Assembly (NCBI RefSeq): GCF_001715195.1
Contig: NZ_MDWE01000037.1
Span: 1-64,000 of the forward strand
Direction of reading: 5' to 3'
Origin: Rhodohalobacter halophilus
GTDB lineage: Bacteria > Bacteroidota > Rhodothermia > Balneolales > Balneolaceae
Length of the DNA stretch: 64,000 bases
Of the stretch, positions 46,401 to 55,466 are shown in pieces (position 1 is the stretch's first letter; every line of letters begins with the position of its first letter). The notes under the pieces are model-generated. The model saw nothing but the letters and a program-made list of their open reading frames with translations, searched no databases and was not told the DNA's origin. Both the position numbers and the translations under genes were made by a program.

Positions 46401-48131
46401 ATTGATCTTTGGATTGTCAGCTTTATCGTACCCAACGTAATTGAGAGAATTGAAGGGAAAGCGAATGGCACGGGCTTTATTTCCGGCAACCGGTCAGACT
46501 TCAATTTCAACTCAGATTTTACCGTAGAGAATGCCACCGGTGTTCCCCGGTTCACAAATGTTGAATATGATCTGAATGGAGAGCTTAATTTTAATAAAAC
46601 CGACGGATTGACATTCCAACAGGTAAATCTAACCGATCACAGAGGCGGTACTGCACGGTTAACCGGTACCGTTGATCTGAACGAATTTCAACCGGGAACT
46701 TATCTGGATTTAACACTCGACCTGAACGACGTCCAGTTTATGAATAACCCATTTGATCCGGATATCCCGTTTTATGGATCCCTTTATGGCACCGGACAGG
46801 CACAAATTGTTGGCTCCAACACCAGCCCGCTGCTCCGCACAAATGGATCCGTTAACCTATCGTCCCGGTCTCAAATCTCTATTCCTTTAGAAGAAGAGAC
46901 TGAATTTGAACAGGACCGCCGGTTTATTCAGTTTGTTGACACATTTGACCTGGAGGTACTTGCAGAACGTATGCGGCGCCAGCAAGAAGAGCAGGACAGT
47001 AACGGTCAAACACCGGATGAGTTAACATTTGTTGAGCTCTTTACCATGGATTTACAGTTCACTGCAAACGATCCGATCAATGTACGCCTGATTTTTGACC
47101 CGGTTACCAATGAAATTCTAAATGCTAACGGCACCGGTCAGGTTCGGGTTCTGCTTCAGGATCAGGATGTGAGTATGTTTGGCCGGTTCAACATTGAGAG
47201 CGGGGACTACCAGTTTGTAAGCGGTGATATTTTCACCCGCCGATTCACGCTTCAGGAAGGCGGGTCCATTAGCTGGCAGGGAGATTTAATTGATGCCGGC
47301 CTGGATGTTACCGCTGTTTACCGGGCCCGACCGGTAATCTCAACCTTACTCTCGTCCAATGCGGCTTCTGCCTCGCCCGAAAGTGGTCAGCGGATTCCAA
47401 TTGAACTGGTTCTTCAAATTGGAGGCACTATCACACAGGTAGAGAATGAGTTCTTTTTTAGGGTTCCCACAGGAATTGAAGGCACACTCGACCCGACTCT
47501 CGCTACTCAGATTAACAATCTGAACCAGAATGAGGAGGAGAAATTAATTCAGGCTACAAGTATTTTGTTAAGCGGTAACTTTATTCCATCCAATCAGGCT
47601 CAGGGGCTTGGCTTGGGAGAAGGTTTTTCGGGCACGGCTGCGGTTGTCAACCCTCTGCTCTCAAGTCAGGTTATCAATCCGCTGCTGTCAAATCAGATCA
47701 ACTCCCTGCTCCGAAGTGATATCACATTTGACATTGACCTGAACCTGACGGCCTTTAATGAGGTTGATTTGGGAGTGGCGTTGCGTTTGTTCGATGATCG
47801 CGTCATCTTGAGGCGGGAAGGTCAGATTACAGGGGAACAGAGCGACATCGGTGATTTAGGTGCTACATACCGGATCAACCGTACATTTTCGCTCACTGCG
47901 TTTCACCGACAAGACCCTACCCTGAGTTATACAAGCAGTATCGAAACCCGGCAAACTCAGGAAATGAATGGAGTTGGTCTCGAAGCTCAGTTCCAATTCA
48001 ACACATGGCAACAATTTAAACAGAGAATTTTGAACGCTTTCCGGGGATTATTCGGTTTAAATAAACGGGATGAAGAAGAGTCATCAGAAGAAAACAGTTC
48101 CGGTGACGCTCTCACAGAAATAGATGAATGA
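43407..48131 (+). CDS. TamB/AsmA-like translocation and assembly protein
   Basis: 1574 residues. One N-terminal signal anchor (about 10-33) is followed by a very long, repetitive beta-strand-rich region and a C-terminal DUF490/TamB domain (about 1230-1540, with VTNEILNANGTGQVRV, FNIESGDYQFVSG and AVYRARPVI). It resembles TamB and other bridge-like proteins that span the periplasm and carry lipids to, or help assemble, the outer membrane. No tamA is adjacent, although a barrel protein is encoded two genes downstream. The start must be TTG at 43407; no ATG precedes the anchor. Confidence 0.88.
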   Translation: MIYRWIYNIWRFILISVTVIGGLVLSLLLIAVGILQLPQSKNYLKTQIENTFNEQFEGSLYIQSIEGFIPFQINFTGGQFYAAGDISHPVITFESANVDVSWWDLLQKNLTINSFELVEPAIHLARTDGELNIANIFVQAERVGTTEQNPEADDPFYENIRLIDEINLFAPRLIIVNGTMLSSDEIGIPEIAQLPTPLNIQNLNTEIFLEITEAQLFADITRFSADLPDTPYQYVRLQAQFYNDERYFEVNGFNITTAGNSLDLSFESQPVSIFRSQQPLGDQLRNAEHRLTINPSTVSNDLFRRFIPQFPDFDEEISLEANVEGTADELWVDRFQMLYGESAVILTANLQDLFGELTYDTQIENFVLMPEHVQWLSDTFLNGMDTSLYENIILRGDLYGNLQETTTDITLDTDAGSMMVDLFLNHRENLAFEMLAELDSLNISPVFSDSLSNSMLNGRIAVSGNGVDRSSAVLGSVDLAGSSIKGHEFPRLMGEFDYGDNQLSYSLQAQDQSGTLQAAGRVDQRSQHPLYSIEGNLRNFNASLYTDYFSGENTDFNATFSANINGNNIDTAHGRVSIEMEPSIIGADTLRAHQLYADLSEPDQQPRNLRFTSSFVDGEIEGTIAPTTIKKYASYWNQYLQERIRREFLFDREFTLADIPLSDEPFEYPELELTLQLTVKDLNLLRHYLKEVPEIESRARLTASLNVTEENLLISGTLFEELFRSENIRASNVNTSINAEFNHGESIRDFGNLDLQVNSGEVNVNEMTFYDSYLNFSMRNDSLQLQQQFVRDDNIELQTSLTGALYPGRFEVTVNDLLIGSPQYNWRSGGESQFIYTDEHKLTLNQVRLTSDEDLLEINGTFSENFEDSVDFKVENLDLTRISDLIGGRISFSGILNSEFITRSLTQIPNIQGEIEVTEGRINNRLIGDVSLISELNPDENQFDTSIRVYTDPQKYTDYYARNDSTGQDLRMNGYFKIPDELDEPDDDLFYFDADLREIDLWIVSFIVPNVIERIEGKANGTGFISGNRSDFNFNSDFTVENATGVPRFTNVEYDLNGELNFNKTDGLTFQQVNLTDHRGGTARLTGTVDLNEFQPGTYLDLTLDLNDVQFMNNPFDPDIPFYGSLYGTGQAQIVGSNTSPLLRTNGSVNLSSRSQISIPLEEETEFEQDRRFIQFVDTFDLEVLAERMRRQQEEQDSNGQTPDELTFVELFTMDLQFTANDPINVRLIFDPVTNEILNANGTGQVRVLLQDQDVSMFGRFNIESGDYQFVSGDIFTRRFTLQEGGSISWQGDLIDAGLDVTAVYRARPVISTLLSSNAASASPESGQRIPIELVLQIGGTITQVENEFFFRVPTGIEGTLDPTLATQINNLNQNEEEKLIQATSILLSGNFIPSNQAQGLGLGEGFSGTAAVVNPLLSSQVINPLLSNQINSLLRSDITFDIDLNLTAFNEVDLGVALRLFDDRVILRREGQITGEQSDIGDLGATYRINRTFSLTAFHRQDPTLSYTSSIETRQTQEMNGVGLEAQFQFNTWQQFKQRILNAFRGLFGLNKRDEEESSEENSSGDALTEIDE

Positions 48132-48143
48132 TAAAGTTAGAAA

Positions 48144-50297
48144 ATGAGTAAAAAAGACAGATTAAGTTCTTTAGAAAAGAGAATCATAGACATTTTAAAA
48201 TCCTATCCGGATGCTTCCATACCCATCCCCTTATTGATGGATGCATTGTCACTTCCCAAAAAAGGAGAGAAAAAGATTAAGAAATCCGTCAACCGGCTAA
48301 AACAGCTTGGACACGTATTTGTTACCAAAGGAAATCTTGTCCGGCTGAATGAAGCAGCCGAAGATGACAGTAATGTGTATACCGGCAAACTGGACGTAAC
48401 CAGCCACGGGGATGGCTATGTGATGGTTGAAGGCCGGGATCAGGACATAAAAGTATCTCACAGGTTTCTGGGCACAGCTCTGAACGGCGACACTGTTAAA
48501 GTGAAGCTCACCGGTTACCACAAAAAGAGCAACAAGCCGATGGGTAAAATTGAGTCGGTTGTTGAGCGGGCAGACTCCCTTCTGGTTGGCACACTGAAAG
48601 AAGTAGCCAAAAATACCTTTTTGATTGAAACCGATCATCAGTCATCACGAGTGGACTTCTTTGTAGATCCTAAAGATATAAACGGAGCCAAACCGGGTGA
48701 TAAAGTTACATTCAGGCTGATACAGTGGGAAGATGTGCGGGGTTACCCACAGGCAAAAATACAGCAATCTTTTGGGCAGGCGGGGAGCAACGAAGCAAAC
48801 ATCCTCTCCATTCTTGCAGAAAAACAGTTTGAAGCATCGTTCCCGCCGGAAGTTGATAAATTTGCAGATGAGATTCCGGATCAAATTACAGAGGATGAAA
48901 TCAGCCGAAGACGCGATATGCGGGATGAGGTTGTTCTTACCATTGACCCGGCTGATGCCAAAGACTTTGATGACGGACTCAGTATTCAAATCCTGGACAA
49001 TGGAAATTATTATCTCGGGGTTCACATCGCAGATGTCACGCACTACATGCCTCGCAGCACGGTATTAGACGACGAAGCAATTGAACGGGGAACAAGTGTT
49101 TACCTGGTAGACCGAACCATTCCCATGCTGCCCGAACGACTCAGCAACGGGGTCTGTAGTTTGCGCCCGCATGAAGACAAGCTCGCCTATAGCTGCTTTA
49201 TGGAGATTGCGCCAAATGGAAAACTTATTGACTACTCCGTTGAAGAGACGGTTATTCACTCCAAACAGCGATTCACTTACGAGGAAGTTCAGGATATTCT
49301 GGACGGAAACACCAACCATAAATTTAAGTCGGAGCTTAAAACCCTCGAAAAACTTGCCAAGATTTTGCTGGATCAGCGATTCAGACAAGGGTCTATAAAC
49401 TTCGAAACTCCCGAACCTAAATTTGTTCTGGACAACAACGGCAAACCCGTGGATGTGATTGTCAAGGAGCGGATTTTTGCCCACCGGCTGATTGAAGAGT
49501 GCATGTTGATGGCCAACAAAACAGTTGCCAAGCACATCGACTCGCTGCGGAAAAATCAGCGGGGAGAAAAGACTGCCAAAAACGACCACCCGTTTCTGTA
49601 TCGTGTGCACGGTGAGCCCGATCTCGAAAAATTGAATAACATTAAGGAGACGGCCAAACCGCTCGGTATTAATTTAGACCTGAAAGGTGGAATTAGCCCC
49701 AAAAAGATAAACGATCTTCTAAAACAAGTTGAAGACACATCACTTGAGAATATTATCAACGGACTGATGCTGCGTGCCATGGCTAAAGCAGAGTATTCAC
49801 CGAAAAATATTGGTCATTTTGGGTTGGGTTTTAAGCATTATGCACACTTCACAAGCCCGATCCGCCGTTATCCCGATGTAATCGTTCATCGACTTTTAAA
49901 ACGCTACAGCTCCGGAGCCAATGAGTACTCATTCGATGATCTCGCAGAACTCGGGGAACACTGCAGCGAGAAAGAACGGTTAGCAGTAGAAGCTGAACGT
50001 GATTCCGTAAAACTTAAACAGGTTGAGTATCTTTCAGAGCGAATTGGTCAGGACTTTCAGGGTACCATAAGCGGTGTAACCGAAAACGGCCTTTATGTTC
50101 AAATAAATGATATATACTGTGAAGGAATGGTACGCGTTAGCGATTTAAAAGATGATTACTATGTTTATCATCCTAACATGCACTGTTTAATCGGACGATC
50201 AAAAGGTAAAAAATTCCGTCTTGGCGACTCCATCAAAGTTAAGGTAACCCGAACAGATCTCGATAAGCGACAAATAGACTTAACCCTTGCCGGGTAA
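48144..50297 (+). CDS. rnr: Ribonuclease R
   Basis: 717 residues of the RNase II/R family. An N-terminal winged helix (about 10-70), cold-shock domains (about 75-220) and the RNB domain (about 255-590) with the magnesium-binding DPADAKDFDDGLSI are followed by a C-terminal S1 domain (about 635-715). It degrades structured RNA 3' to 5'. The Lys-rich tail of the E. coli enzyme is missing; the protein ends right after S1. It lies 12 bp after tamB. Confidence 0.95.
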   Translation: MSKKDRLSSLEKRIIDILKSYPDASIPIPLLMDALSLPKKGEKKIKKSVNRLKQLGHVFVTKGNLVRLNEAAEDDSNVYTGKLDVTSHGDGYVMVEGRDQDIKVSHRFLGTALNGDTVKVKLTGYHKKSNKPMGKIESVVERADSLLVGTLKEVAKNTFLIETDHQSSRVDFFVDPKDINGAKPGDKVTFRLIQWEDVRGYPQAKIQQSFGQAGSNEANILSILAEKQFEASFPPEVDKFADEIPDQITEDEISRRRDMRDEVVLTIDPADAKDFDDGLSIQILDNGNYYLGVHIADVTHYMPRSTVLDDEAIERGTSVYLVDRTIPMLPERLSNGVCSLRPHEDKLAYSCFMEIAPNGKLIDYSVEETVIHSKQRFTYEEVQDILDGNTNHKFKSELKTLEKLAKILLDQRFRQGSINFETPEPKFVLDNNGKPVDVIVKERIFAHRLIEECMLMANKTVAKHIDSLRKNQRGEKTAKNDHPFLYRVHGEPDLEKLNNIKETAKPLGINLDLKGGISPKKINDLLKQVEDTSLENIINGLMLRAMAKAEYSPKNIGHFGLGFKHYAHFTSPIRRYPDVIVHRLLKRYSSGANEYSFDDLAELGEHCSEKERLAVEAERDSVKLKQVEYLSERIGQDFQGTISGVTENGLYVQINDIYCEGMVRVSDLKDDYYVYHPNMHCLIGRSKGKKFRLGDSIKVKVTRTDLDKRQIDLTLAG

Positions 50298-50315
50298 AAC
50301 ATAATCCCTGTTTTT

Positions 50316-53300
50316 ATGAAGCATTCATACAAATTTCTGCTTGTTTTACTGCTCACACTGTTTGCAGGAACTGCACTTACTGAGCAACTCTACGCGCAAT
50401 ATTTTTCCTATGGAAAAAATCGTGTACAGTACGAAACGTTCGACTGGCGGTTTATTGAAACAGATCATTTCGACATCTACTATTACGATTCGAAAAATTA
50501 CCACCTTGCTCAATTTACCGCAGAAACCCTGGAAGCTTCCCTAAAACAACTGAACCAGGATTTTGATGATCAACTGACAGATCGTATCCCGGTTATCATC
50601 TACGATTCTCACAGTGATTTTTCGCAAACCAATGTGGTCCAGCTACCGGTCGATGCGCAGGGAATCGGCGGTGTTACCGACAAATTAAAAAACCGGATGA
50701 CTCAGCCTTTTATGGGAGATTATGCTGATTTCCGAAGAACTCTGCAGCATGAGCTCCTTCACGCCTACATTAATGATGTGTACTATGGAGGTAATTTACA
50801 GTCTATTGCAAGAAACAATATTCAGCTTCGGTTCCCCCTTTGGTTTGAAGAGGGACTGGCCGAATACCTTGCGCTTGGCTGGGATACTCAAACCGATATG
50901 TATATTCGGGATGCTATCTTAAATAACTACCTCCCTCCAATTTCACAGTTAGGCGGGTTCTTCGCTTACAGAGGCGGGCAGGCGTTCTGGTATTACATTG
51001 AAGACCAGTACGGGCGGCCAAAAATTACTGAAATTCTACAGCGGATTAAATCCACAAGAAATATCAGGCTTTCGCTCGTGCAGTCACTGGGTCTCGAAAT
51101 TGATGAACTCTCTGAAAGATGGCAAGAATACTGGCGCCAGAGATATTTCCCAGAAGTAGCTGAACGCCAAACATTATCCAGCGTTGCAACACAAATTACA
51201 ACACGGGCACGATCCGGTTCTTACAATACAAGCCCTCAAATCTCCCCGAGGGGTGATCGTATTGCAATGATTACAAATCGCCGCGGTGTATTTGATGTCG
51301 TTGTCGTGGATGCCAACAGCGGTGAGCGGATCAAAACGATCGTAAGCGGTGCCGATAACCCAATGTTTGAGGAGCTCAACATTCTAAATCCTAACCTGAG
51401 CTGGTCGCCGGACGGAAGAAAAATTACACTCTCCAGTAAATCTGATGGAAAGTACAACCTGGCAATTGTGGATTATGAAACGCTCGACACAGAAACCATT
51501 CGATTCCCGAGCCTGGACGCGATCAATTCCGTAGCGTGGTCGCCCGATGGCAGTAAAATTGCCTTTGACGGCAACATGGGGCCGTACCAGAATATTTTTG
51601 TCTACAACCTGGAAACCGGAGATTTCCGAACCATCACAAACGATGTTTTCAGTGATACGGAACCTGCCTGGGGTCCCGATTCTGAAACAATTTACTTCGT
51701 CTCAAATCGTGGCGGTGTATTGGATCCAAATCTGGCAAAAGCCGGATATTCGATCATGCAGGACGATTCATTCTATGAAAAGGATCTCTACCGAATCCGT
51801 ATTGGAAATAACCGGATTGAACGCCTGACCAACACCCCTAATTGGTCAGAAACTCAGCCTACATTAACTGCCGACGGGCGATTTCTCTTTGTTTCAGATC
51901 AGAACGGGATTCCTAACATTTATGAATATGACTTGAACAGCCGAACCGTATTTCCCCTGACTGATCTTCAGTCCGGCATCATGCAGATATCCATTTCAAA
52001 TGATGGTACCCGCCTGGCATTTAACTCCCTCAACCGGGGGTTTCCGGACATCTTTTTAATGCGCGCACCATTCGACCGCAGAATGGATCGGCAGTTAACA
52101 CCTAACCGATGGGCGCAAGAGCGTGAGGCTACCCGTCCCGGTGATCGTGTACCGGCTGTACAATACACACAAGAGATGATTCAAAATCGTCCGGCAGGAA
52201 ATGTTGTCTCCAGCCGTCTTCTACAGGATGCCCCTGTAACCGGACATCAGCGTATGATTACCGTTCAGCCCGACACAACTGTACAGGACACGACGCAACA
52301 AGATACCACCCGAAGAACCGATCCAAATCGAATCGATTTTCGAAATTACCAATTTGGAGAAGCCGTTGTTCAGGATACAACCATCGAGCTGCGTGACGAT
52401 CCAAGAAAATTTGAACCTACAACCAATGCCACGGAAGACGGGCTATATCAACCTAAAGAGTACAGGTTGAGTTTTACTCCCGACTTCAGCTATGCAGCCG
52501 GACAAATAAGCACCTATTACGGAACCTCTGCATTTGCATTTGTTACACTGACCGATCTTTTTGGTGATCATCAGCTCTCTTTTGGTTCAAACCTCGTTTT
52601 TGATCTGCGAAACAGTGACTATACATTTCAGTATGGTTATCTGAAAAACAGAACCAACTTTTTCACCTCATTTTTCCATCAGTCACGAAATTATCAGACG
52701 TTCAGCGGAGAATTGCTCCGATTCAGAACGTTTGGCTCTTCGGTAGATTTTCAATACCCGTTTAACAGGTATCAACGAGTTGATTATGGAGTTTCAGCGA
52801 TCGGGCTTGCACGGGATTTCAGCTCCGTTACCGGAGTTGGAGGGCAGAGTCTGACCAGTGACAGAACCTACTTCCTCTATCCTCAGGTTACATTCACCGG
52901 CGACTACACCATTCCGGGTTTCATTACACCACGAGGTGGTAACCGCTATTCAGTACAGTTGTCGGCAAGTCCTCCGCTTTCGAGTGAAACCCCGGCTTTT
53001 GCTACTCTGCTTGGAGATTACAGGCAATATATTGATCTGGGTTCGCAGTACTCAATTGCACTTCGGGGAGCGGGAGCAGTTTCATACGGGCGCGATTCTC
53101 AGACCTTTTTTATGGGCGGTATGCTTGGATGGATCAATCAGAGATGGAGTGATGCCGAAATCCCGTTCGAAAGACTTGCAGATACCTTCTTCACCCTTCC
53201 CGCAACACCGCTGCGAGGCCATGAATTTAACACCATTTTCGGTGACAAGTTCTCTCTAATCAATGCTGAGTTCAGATTCCCGCTCTTTGCAGCCGTACTG

Positions 53301-53699
53301 CCGGGACCGATTCCCATCCTGCCGCTTTGGAATATTACAGCCGTCGCTTTCGTTGATGCCGGCGCAGCGTGGGGTTTTGAAGTTCCCTATTCTCGGTTTG
53401 TAGATCAAAACGGGGAACCAATTGTCTACTTCGAGAACCCGTCTGGGCTCGACTGGAAAGTTGGAACCAAGCGGGAAGAGTTCATCAACCCTCAAACCGG
53501 ACTTCTCAGAGAGGGGGAACCGCAACAGGGTGATATTCCGGCAAGTTTTGTGGATGGTGATATTTTGATCGGTGCAGGATTCGGACTTCGTACAATTCTT
53601 CTTGGCCTCCCCTTTAGATATGATATTGGATGGCCTTACGAACGAAGCGGATTTGGAAGCAGCCCGATCCACTACTTCTCCATTGGAATTGACTTTTAA
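50316..53699 (+). CDS. Gluzincin-like peptidase + TolB-type propeller + outer-membrane barrel fusion
   Basis: 1127 residues. A signal peptide (1-27, ending YAQ) is followed by three parts. First, a peptidase-MA-like domain (about 35-285) with HELLH (145-149) and FEEGLAEYLALG around 178, the layout of gluzincin zinc proteases. Second, a PD40/TolB-like beta propeller (about 290-610, repeats such as NLSWSPDGRKITLSSKSDG and SVAWSPDGSKIAFDGN). Third, after a Gln/Thr/Asp-rich linker, a C-terminal surface-antigen/BamA-like barrel (about 720-1127) ending in IHYFSIGIDF. It is probably a surface-anchored or assembly-related protein. Each part is recognisable. The function of the whole is unknown to me. 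Confidence 0.8.
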   Translation: MKHSYKFLLVLLLTLFAGTALTEQLYAQYFSYGKNRVQYETFDWRFIETDHFDIYYYDSKNYHLAQFTAETLEASLKQLNQDFDDQLTDRIPVIIYDSHSDFSQTNVVQLPVDAQGIGGVTDKLKNRMTQPFMGDYADFRRTLQHELLHAYINDVYYGGNLQSIARNNIQLRFPLWFEEGLAEYLALGWDTQTDMYIRDAILNNYLPPISQLGGFFAYRGGQAFWYYIEDQYGRPKITEILQRIKSTRNIRLSLVQSLGLEIDELSERWQEYWRQRYFPEVAERQTLSSVATQITTRARSGSYNTSPQISPRGDRIAMITNRRGVFDVVVVDANSGERIKTIVSGADNPMFEELNILNPNLSWSPDGRKITLSSKSDGKYNLAIVDYETLDTETIRFPSLDAINSVAWSPDGSKIAFDGNMGPYQNIFVYNLETGDFRTITNDVFSDTEPAWGPDSETIYFVSNRGGVLDPNLAKAGYSIMQDDSFYEKDLYRIRIGNNRIERLTNTPNWSETQPTLTADGRFLFVSDQNGIPNIYEYDLNSRTVFPLTDLQSGIMQISISNDGTRLAFNSLNRGFPDIFLMRAPFDRRMDRQLTPNRWAQEREATRPGDRVPAVQYTQEMIQNRPAGNVVSSRLLQDAPVTGHQRMITVQPDTTVQDTTQQDTTRRTDPNRIDFRNYQFGEAVVQDTTIELRDDPRKFEPTTNATEDGLYQPKEYRLSFTPDFSYAAGQISTYYGTSAFAFVTLTDLFGDHQLSFGSNLVFDLRNSDYTFQYGYLKNRTNFFTSFFHQSRNYQTFSGELLRFRTFGSSVDFQYPFNRYQRVDYGVSAIGLARDFSSVTGVGGQSLTSDRTYFLYPQVTFTGDYTIPGFITPRGGNRYSVQLSASPPLSSETPAFATLLGDYRQYIDLGSQYSIALRGAGAVSYGRDSQTFFMGGMLGWINQRWSDAEIPFERLADTFFTLPATPLRGHEFNTIFGDKFSLINAEFRFPLFAAVLPGPIPILPLWNITAVAFVDAGAAWGFEVPYSRFVDQNGEPIVYFENPSGLDWKVGTKREEFINPQTGLLREGEPQQGDIPASFVDGDILIGAGFGLRTILLGLPFRYDIGWPYERSGFGSSPIHYFSIGIDF

Positions 53700-53720
53700 T
53701 TCGGTAACGACTTAAAAACA

Positions 53721-53757
53721 AAAAACCTCATCAGGTTCTTCCCGATGAGGTTTTTTT
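53721..53757. terminator. Bidirectional terminator between convergent genes
   Basis: Stem CCTCATC/GATGAGG flanked by A5 and T7, 22 bp after the barrel-protein stop. It serves that gene and, from the other strand, the bacilliredoxin gene. Confidence 0.85.
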
Positions 53758-53777
53758 ATAGAACTGTTTGTACGGAA

Positions 53778-54224
53778 TTACTCTGCATCCTCACCGGAAA
53801 ATGCATTGTAAACCATCAAAAGATCTTCGGCCACTTCCTCTTTGCTACGCCCTTCAATTCTATGGCGGGGAATCATGGCTTTAATTTCGCCATCTACAAA
53901 GTAGGCAAATGCAGGTGATGATGGCGGATATTCGCTAAAATATTCCCGAGCCCTTGCCGTAGCTTCCTTGTCCTGACCGGCAAATACAGTTACCAGGTGG
54001 TCCGGTTTTGCATCCGTTTTCTCGAGCGATAAGCCCACGGCAGGACGAGCGTTTCCGGCAGCACAACCACAAACTGAGTTGATAACCATCAGCATCGTGC
54101 CTTCATTGTATTCTTTCATAATTCGGTCAACATCTTCAGGTGTTTTTAGTTCTTCTACACCTAAATCCGTAAGTTCTTCGCGCATCCAGGATGTATCGGG
54201 TCCTACTCCAAATCCAAATTGCAT
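53778..54224 (-). CDS. BrxA/BrxB-family bacilliredoxin
   Basis: 148 residues of the YphP/YqiW family. The active site is the CGC motif (Cys52, Cys54) in VINSVCGCAAGNARPAV, followed by VTVFAGQDKEATARAREYF. Bacilliredoxins remove bacillithiol from protein thiols. Whether this organism makes bacillithiol is not shown here. Length and motif context are typical. Monocistronic between a shared terminator and a divergent lipoprotein gene. Confidence 0.9.
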   Translation of the reverse strand: MQFGFGVGPDTSWMREELTDLGVEELKTPEDVDRIMKEYNEGTMLMVINSVCGCAAGNARPAVGLSLEKTDAKPDHLVTVFAGQDKEATARAREYFSEYPPSSPAFAYFVDGEIKAMIPRHRIEGRSKEEVAEDLLMVYNAFSGEDAE

Positions 54225-54290
54225 AGTCTTTTTATTTTTAAATGCTAAATTTTACTTGCTCAAATATAACGATATTTAATCACAATATTT

Positions 54291-54320
54291 GATAGCTGAA
54301 ACGTATTTCAGTAAGCTATC
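54291..54320 (+). promoter_or_regulatory. Hairpin just ahead of the lipoprotein gene
   Basis: GATAG-CTGAAA pairs with TTTCAG-CTATC (11 bp, 4-base bulge and 4-base loop). It ends 3 bases before the first ATG and would leave no room for a ribosome site there, which favours the ATG at 54345. Confidence 0.4.
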
Positions 54321-54323
54321 ATT

Positions 54324-55160
54324 ATGAGAAATCAACACAGCTCCATGAACTTTCGTTTATCCACAATTACACTTCTTACCGCACTCCTTTTTACTGCAGC
54401 CTGTGGAAGTACCAAACAGTTTCAGCCGGCTCCGCTCGATAGAGACCTCACCATAGATGGCAACCTCTCTGATTGGAATACTGGCCAGGCTCTGTTCGAC
54501 GAACGTGAACAAGCAAATTACTACTCAGCTTTCGATGACGACTTTCTCTATCTCTACATTGATATCAGAAGTGCATTCAAGGATGCTGCAGTCCGCCGAT
54601 CTGGGTTTACCGTTTATTTAAGTGATGATGAGGATCGACGAAATCATATCGGTGTTGGATTTCCTCCCGGTACGTTTAACCTGCTTAGAGAATACTCCAA
54701 CGCTTTTAACGATTTTACCCGAGACGGGGAATGGATGGGGAAATCGGAAAACCGGGAGTTGATGGAGAGTTTAGAAGAAGAGCTCTTTGAGCGGGTGATG
54801 ATCGTGGAACGAAGTGATCAAAATTCTGATCCCTCCTACGGGTTTATCGACTCCTCACAGCTTGAAGTTGACGGAATGGAAATTGCCGTAAACCCTGACA
54901 GCCGTACCATAGGCCTGGAAATGAAAATACCGCGGGATGGCTCTTCCATTTATGGATTTCGAGGCAACCAAGTGTGGGTAGGGTTTGCTATTGAACCACC
55001 TGAATTCAGAATACAAGGCAGTAATGAATACTCTGCAACCAACACTCAGCGCGATCGGTATGGAAACCGGGTTCGGCAACAACCTCGTTCCAACAGGGCG
55101 AATATGGCCCGTTCTCTTGGAAAAATGGAACGATGGCACATCATTCAGTTCGAGGATTGA
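54324..55160 (+). CDS. Lipoprotein with CBM9-like carbohydrate-binding domain
   Basis: 278 residues from the first ATG. The second ATG (residue 8, position 54345) gives a cleaner signal peptide and lies beyond the hairpin. The lipobox TAAC places the lipid on the Cys in AACGST. The mature part has DGNLSDWNTGQALFDEREQANYYSAFDDD, which resembles the CBM9/DOMON-like sandwich fold found in xylanase-associated and sensor proteins (WxG-x-DxxLYLYIDI pattern). The ligand is unknown. It stands alone with 306 bp of non-coding sequence behind it. Confidence 0.7.
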   Translation: MRNQHSSMNFRLSTITLLTALLFTAACGSTKQFQPAPLDRDLTIDGNLSDWNTGQALFDEREQANYYSAFDDDFLYLYIDIRSAFKDAAVRRSGFTVYLSDDEDRRNHIGVGFPPGTFNLLREYSNAFNDFTRDGEWMGKSENRELMESLEEELFERVMIVERSDQNSDPSYGFIDSSQLEVDGMEIAVNPDSRTIGLEMKIPRDGSSIYGFRGNQVWVGFAIEPPEFRIQGSNEYSATNTQRDRYGNRVRQQPRSNRANMARSLGKMERWHIIQFED

Positions 55161-55212
55161 AATTTTTATTTTTGATATGATCGAGTAACATTTTCAATCC
55201 CATCAAATTGAT

Positions 55213-55389
55213 ATAAAATCCATTATATCAACTCTATTTCTATCACTGCTTTTTTATAGCTGTTTCTGTTGCCAATTTTATGAAAGCTTTAAATTAAATA
55301 CCGATGCGCTTAGCAACTCTGAAACCGAAGCCGATTCTCTTTACGTTGTAGTTAGCGAAAACTTCATCAGTGAACCGGTACTCTATTAG
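55213..55389 (+). pseudogene. Possible relic of a small lipoprotein gene
   Basis: In the 306-bp gap between the lipoprotein gene and sodA, one frame is open for 58 codons. It reads like a lipoprotein precursor: a hydrophobic stretch (KSIISTLFLSLLFYSC) and then an acidic tail ending in FISEPVLY. The first codon that makes sense is ATA (55213), one base away from ATG, so it may be a dead gene or not a gene at all. No homologue is recognised. Confidence 0.25.
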
Positions 55390-55410
55390 TTCTAACGTGT
55401 ATGCTCAAAT

Positions 55411-55441
55411 AAAAAAGGCGCCTGAATTCAGACGCCTTTTT
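55411..55441. terminator. Terminator after sodA
   Basis: AAAAAGGCG-CTGAA/TTCAG-CGCCTTTTT stem with one mismatch, flanked by A/T runs. It lies 25 bp after the sodA stop on the minus strand and can work both ways. Confidence 0.75.
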
Positions 55442-55466
55442 AAATCATTCACTATTTCAGGAAAAC

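Noticed and set aside
48645-49610. Two long antisense frames inside rnr
   Set aside because: They mirror the codon pattern of rnr and show no domain or start signal of their own.
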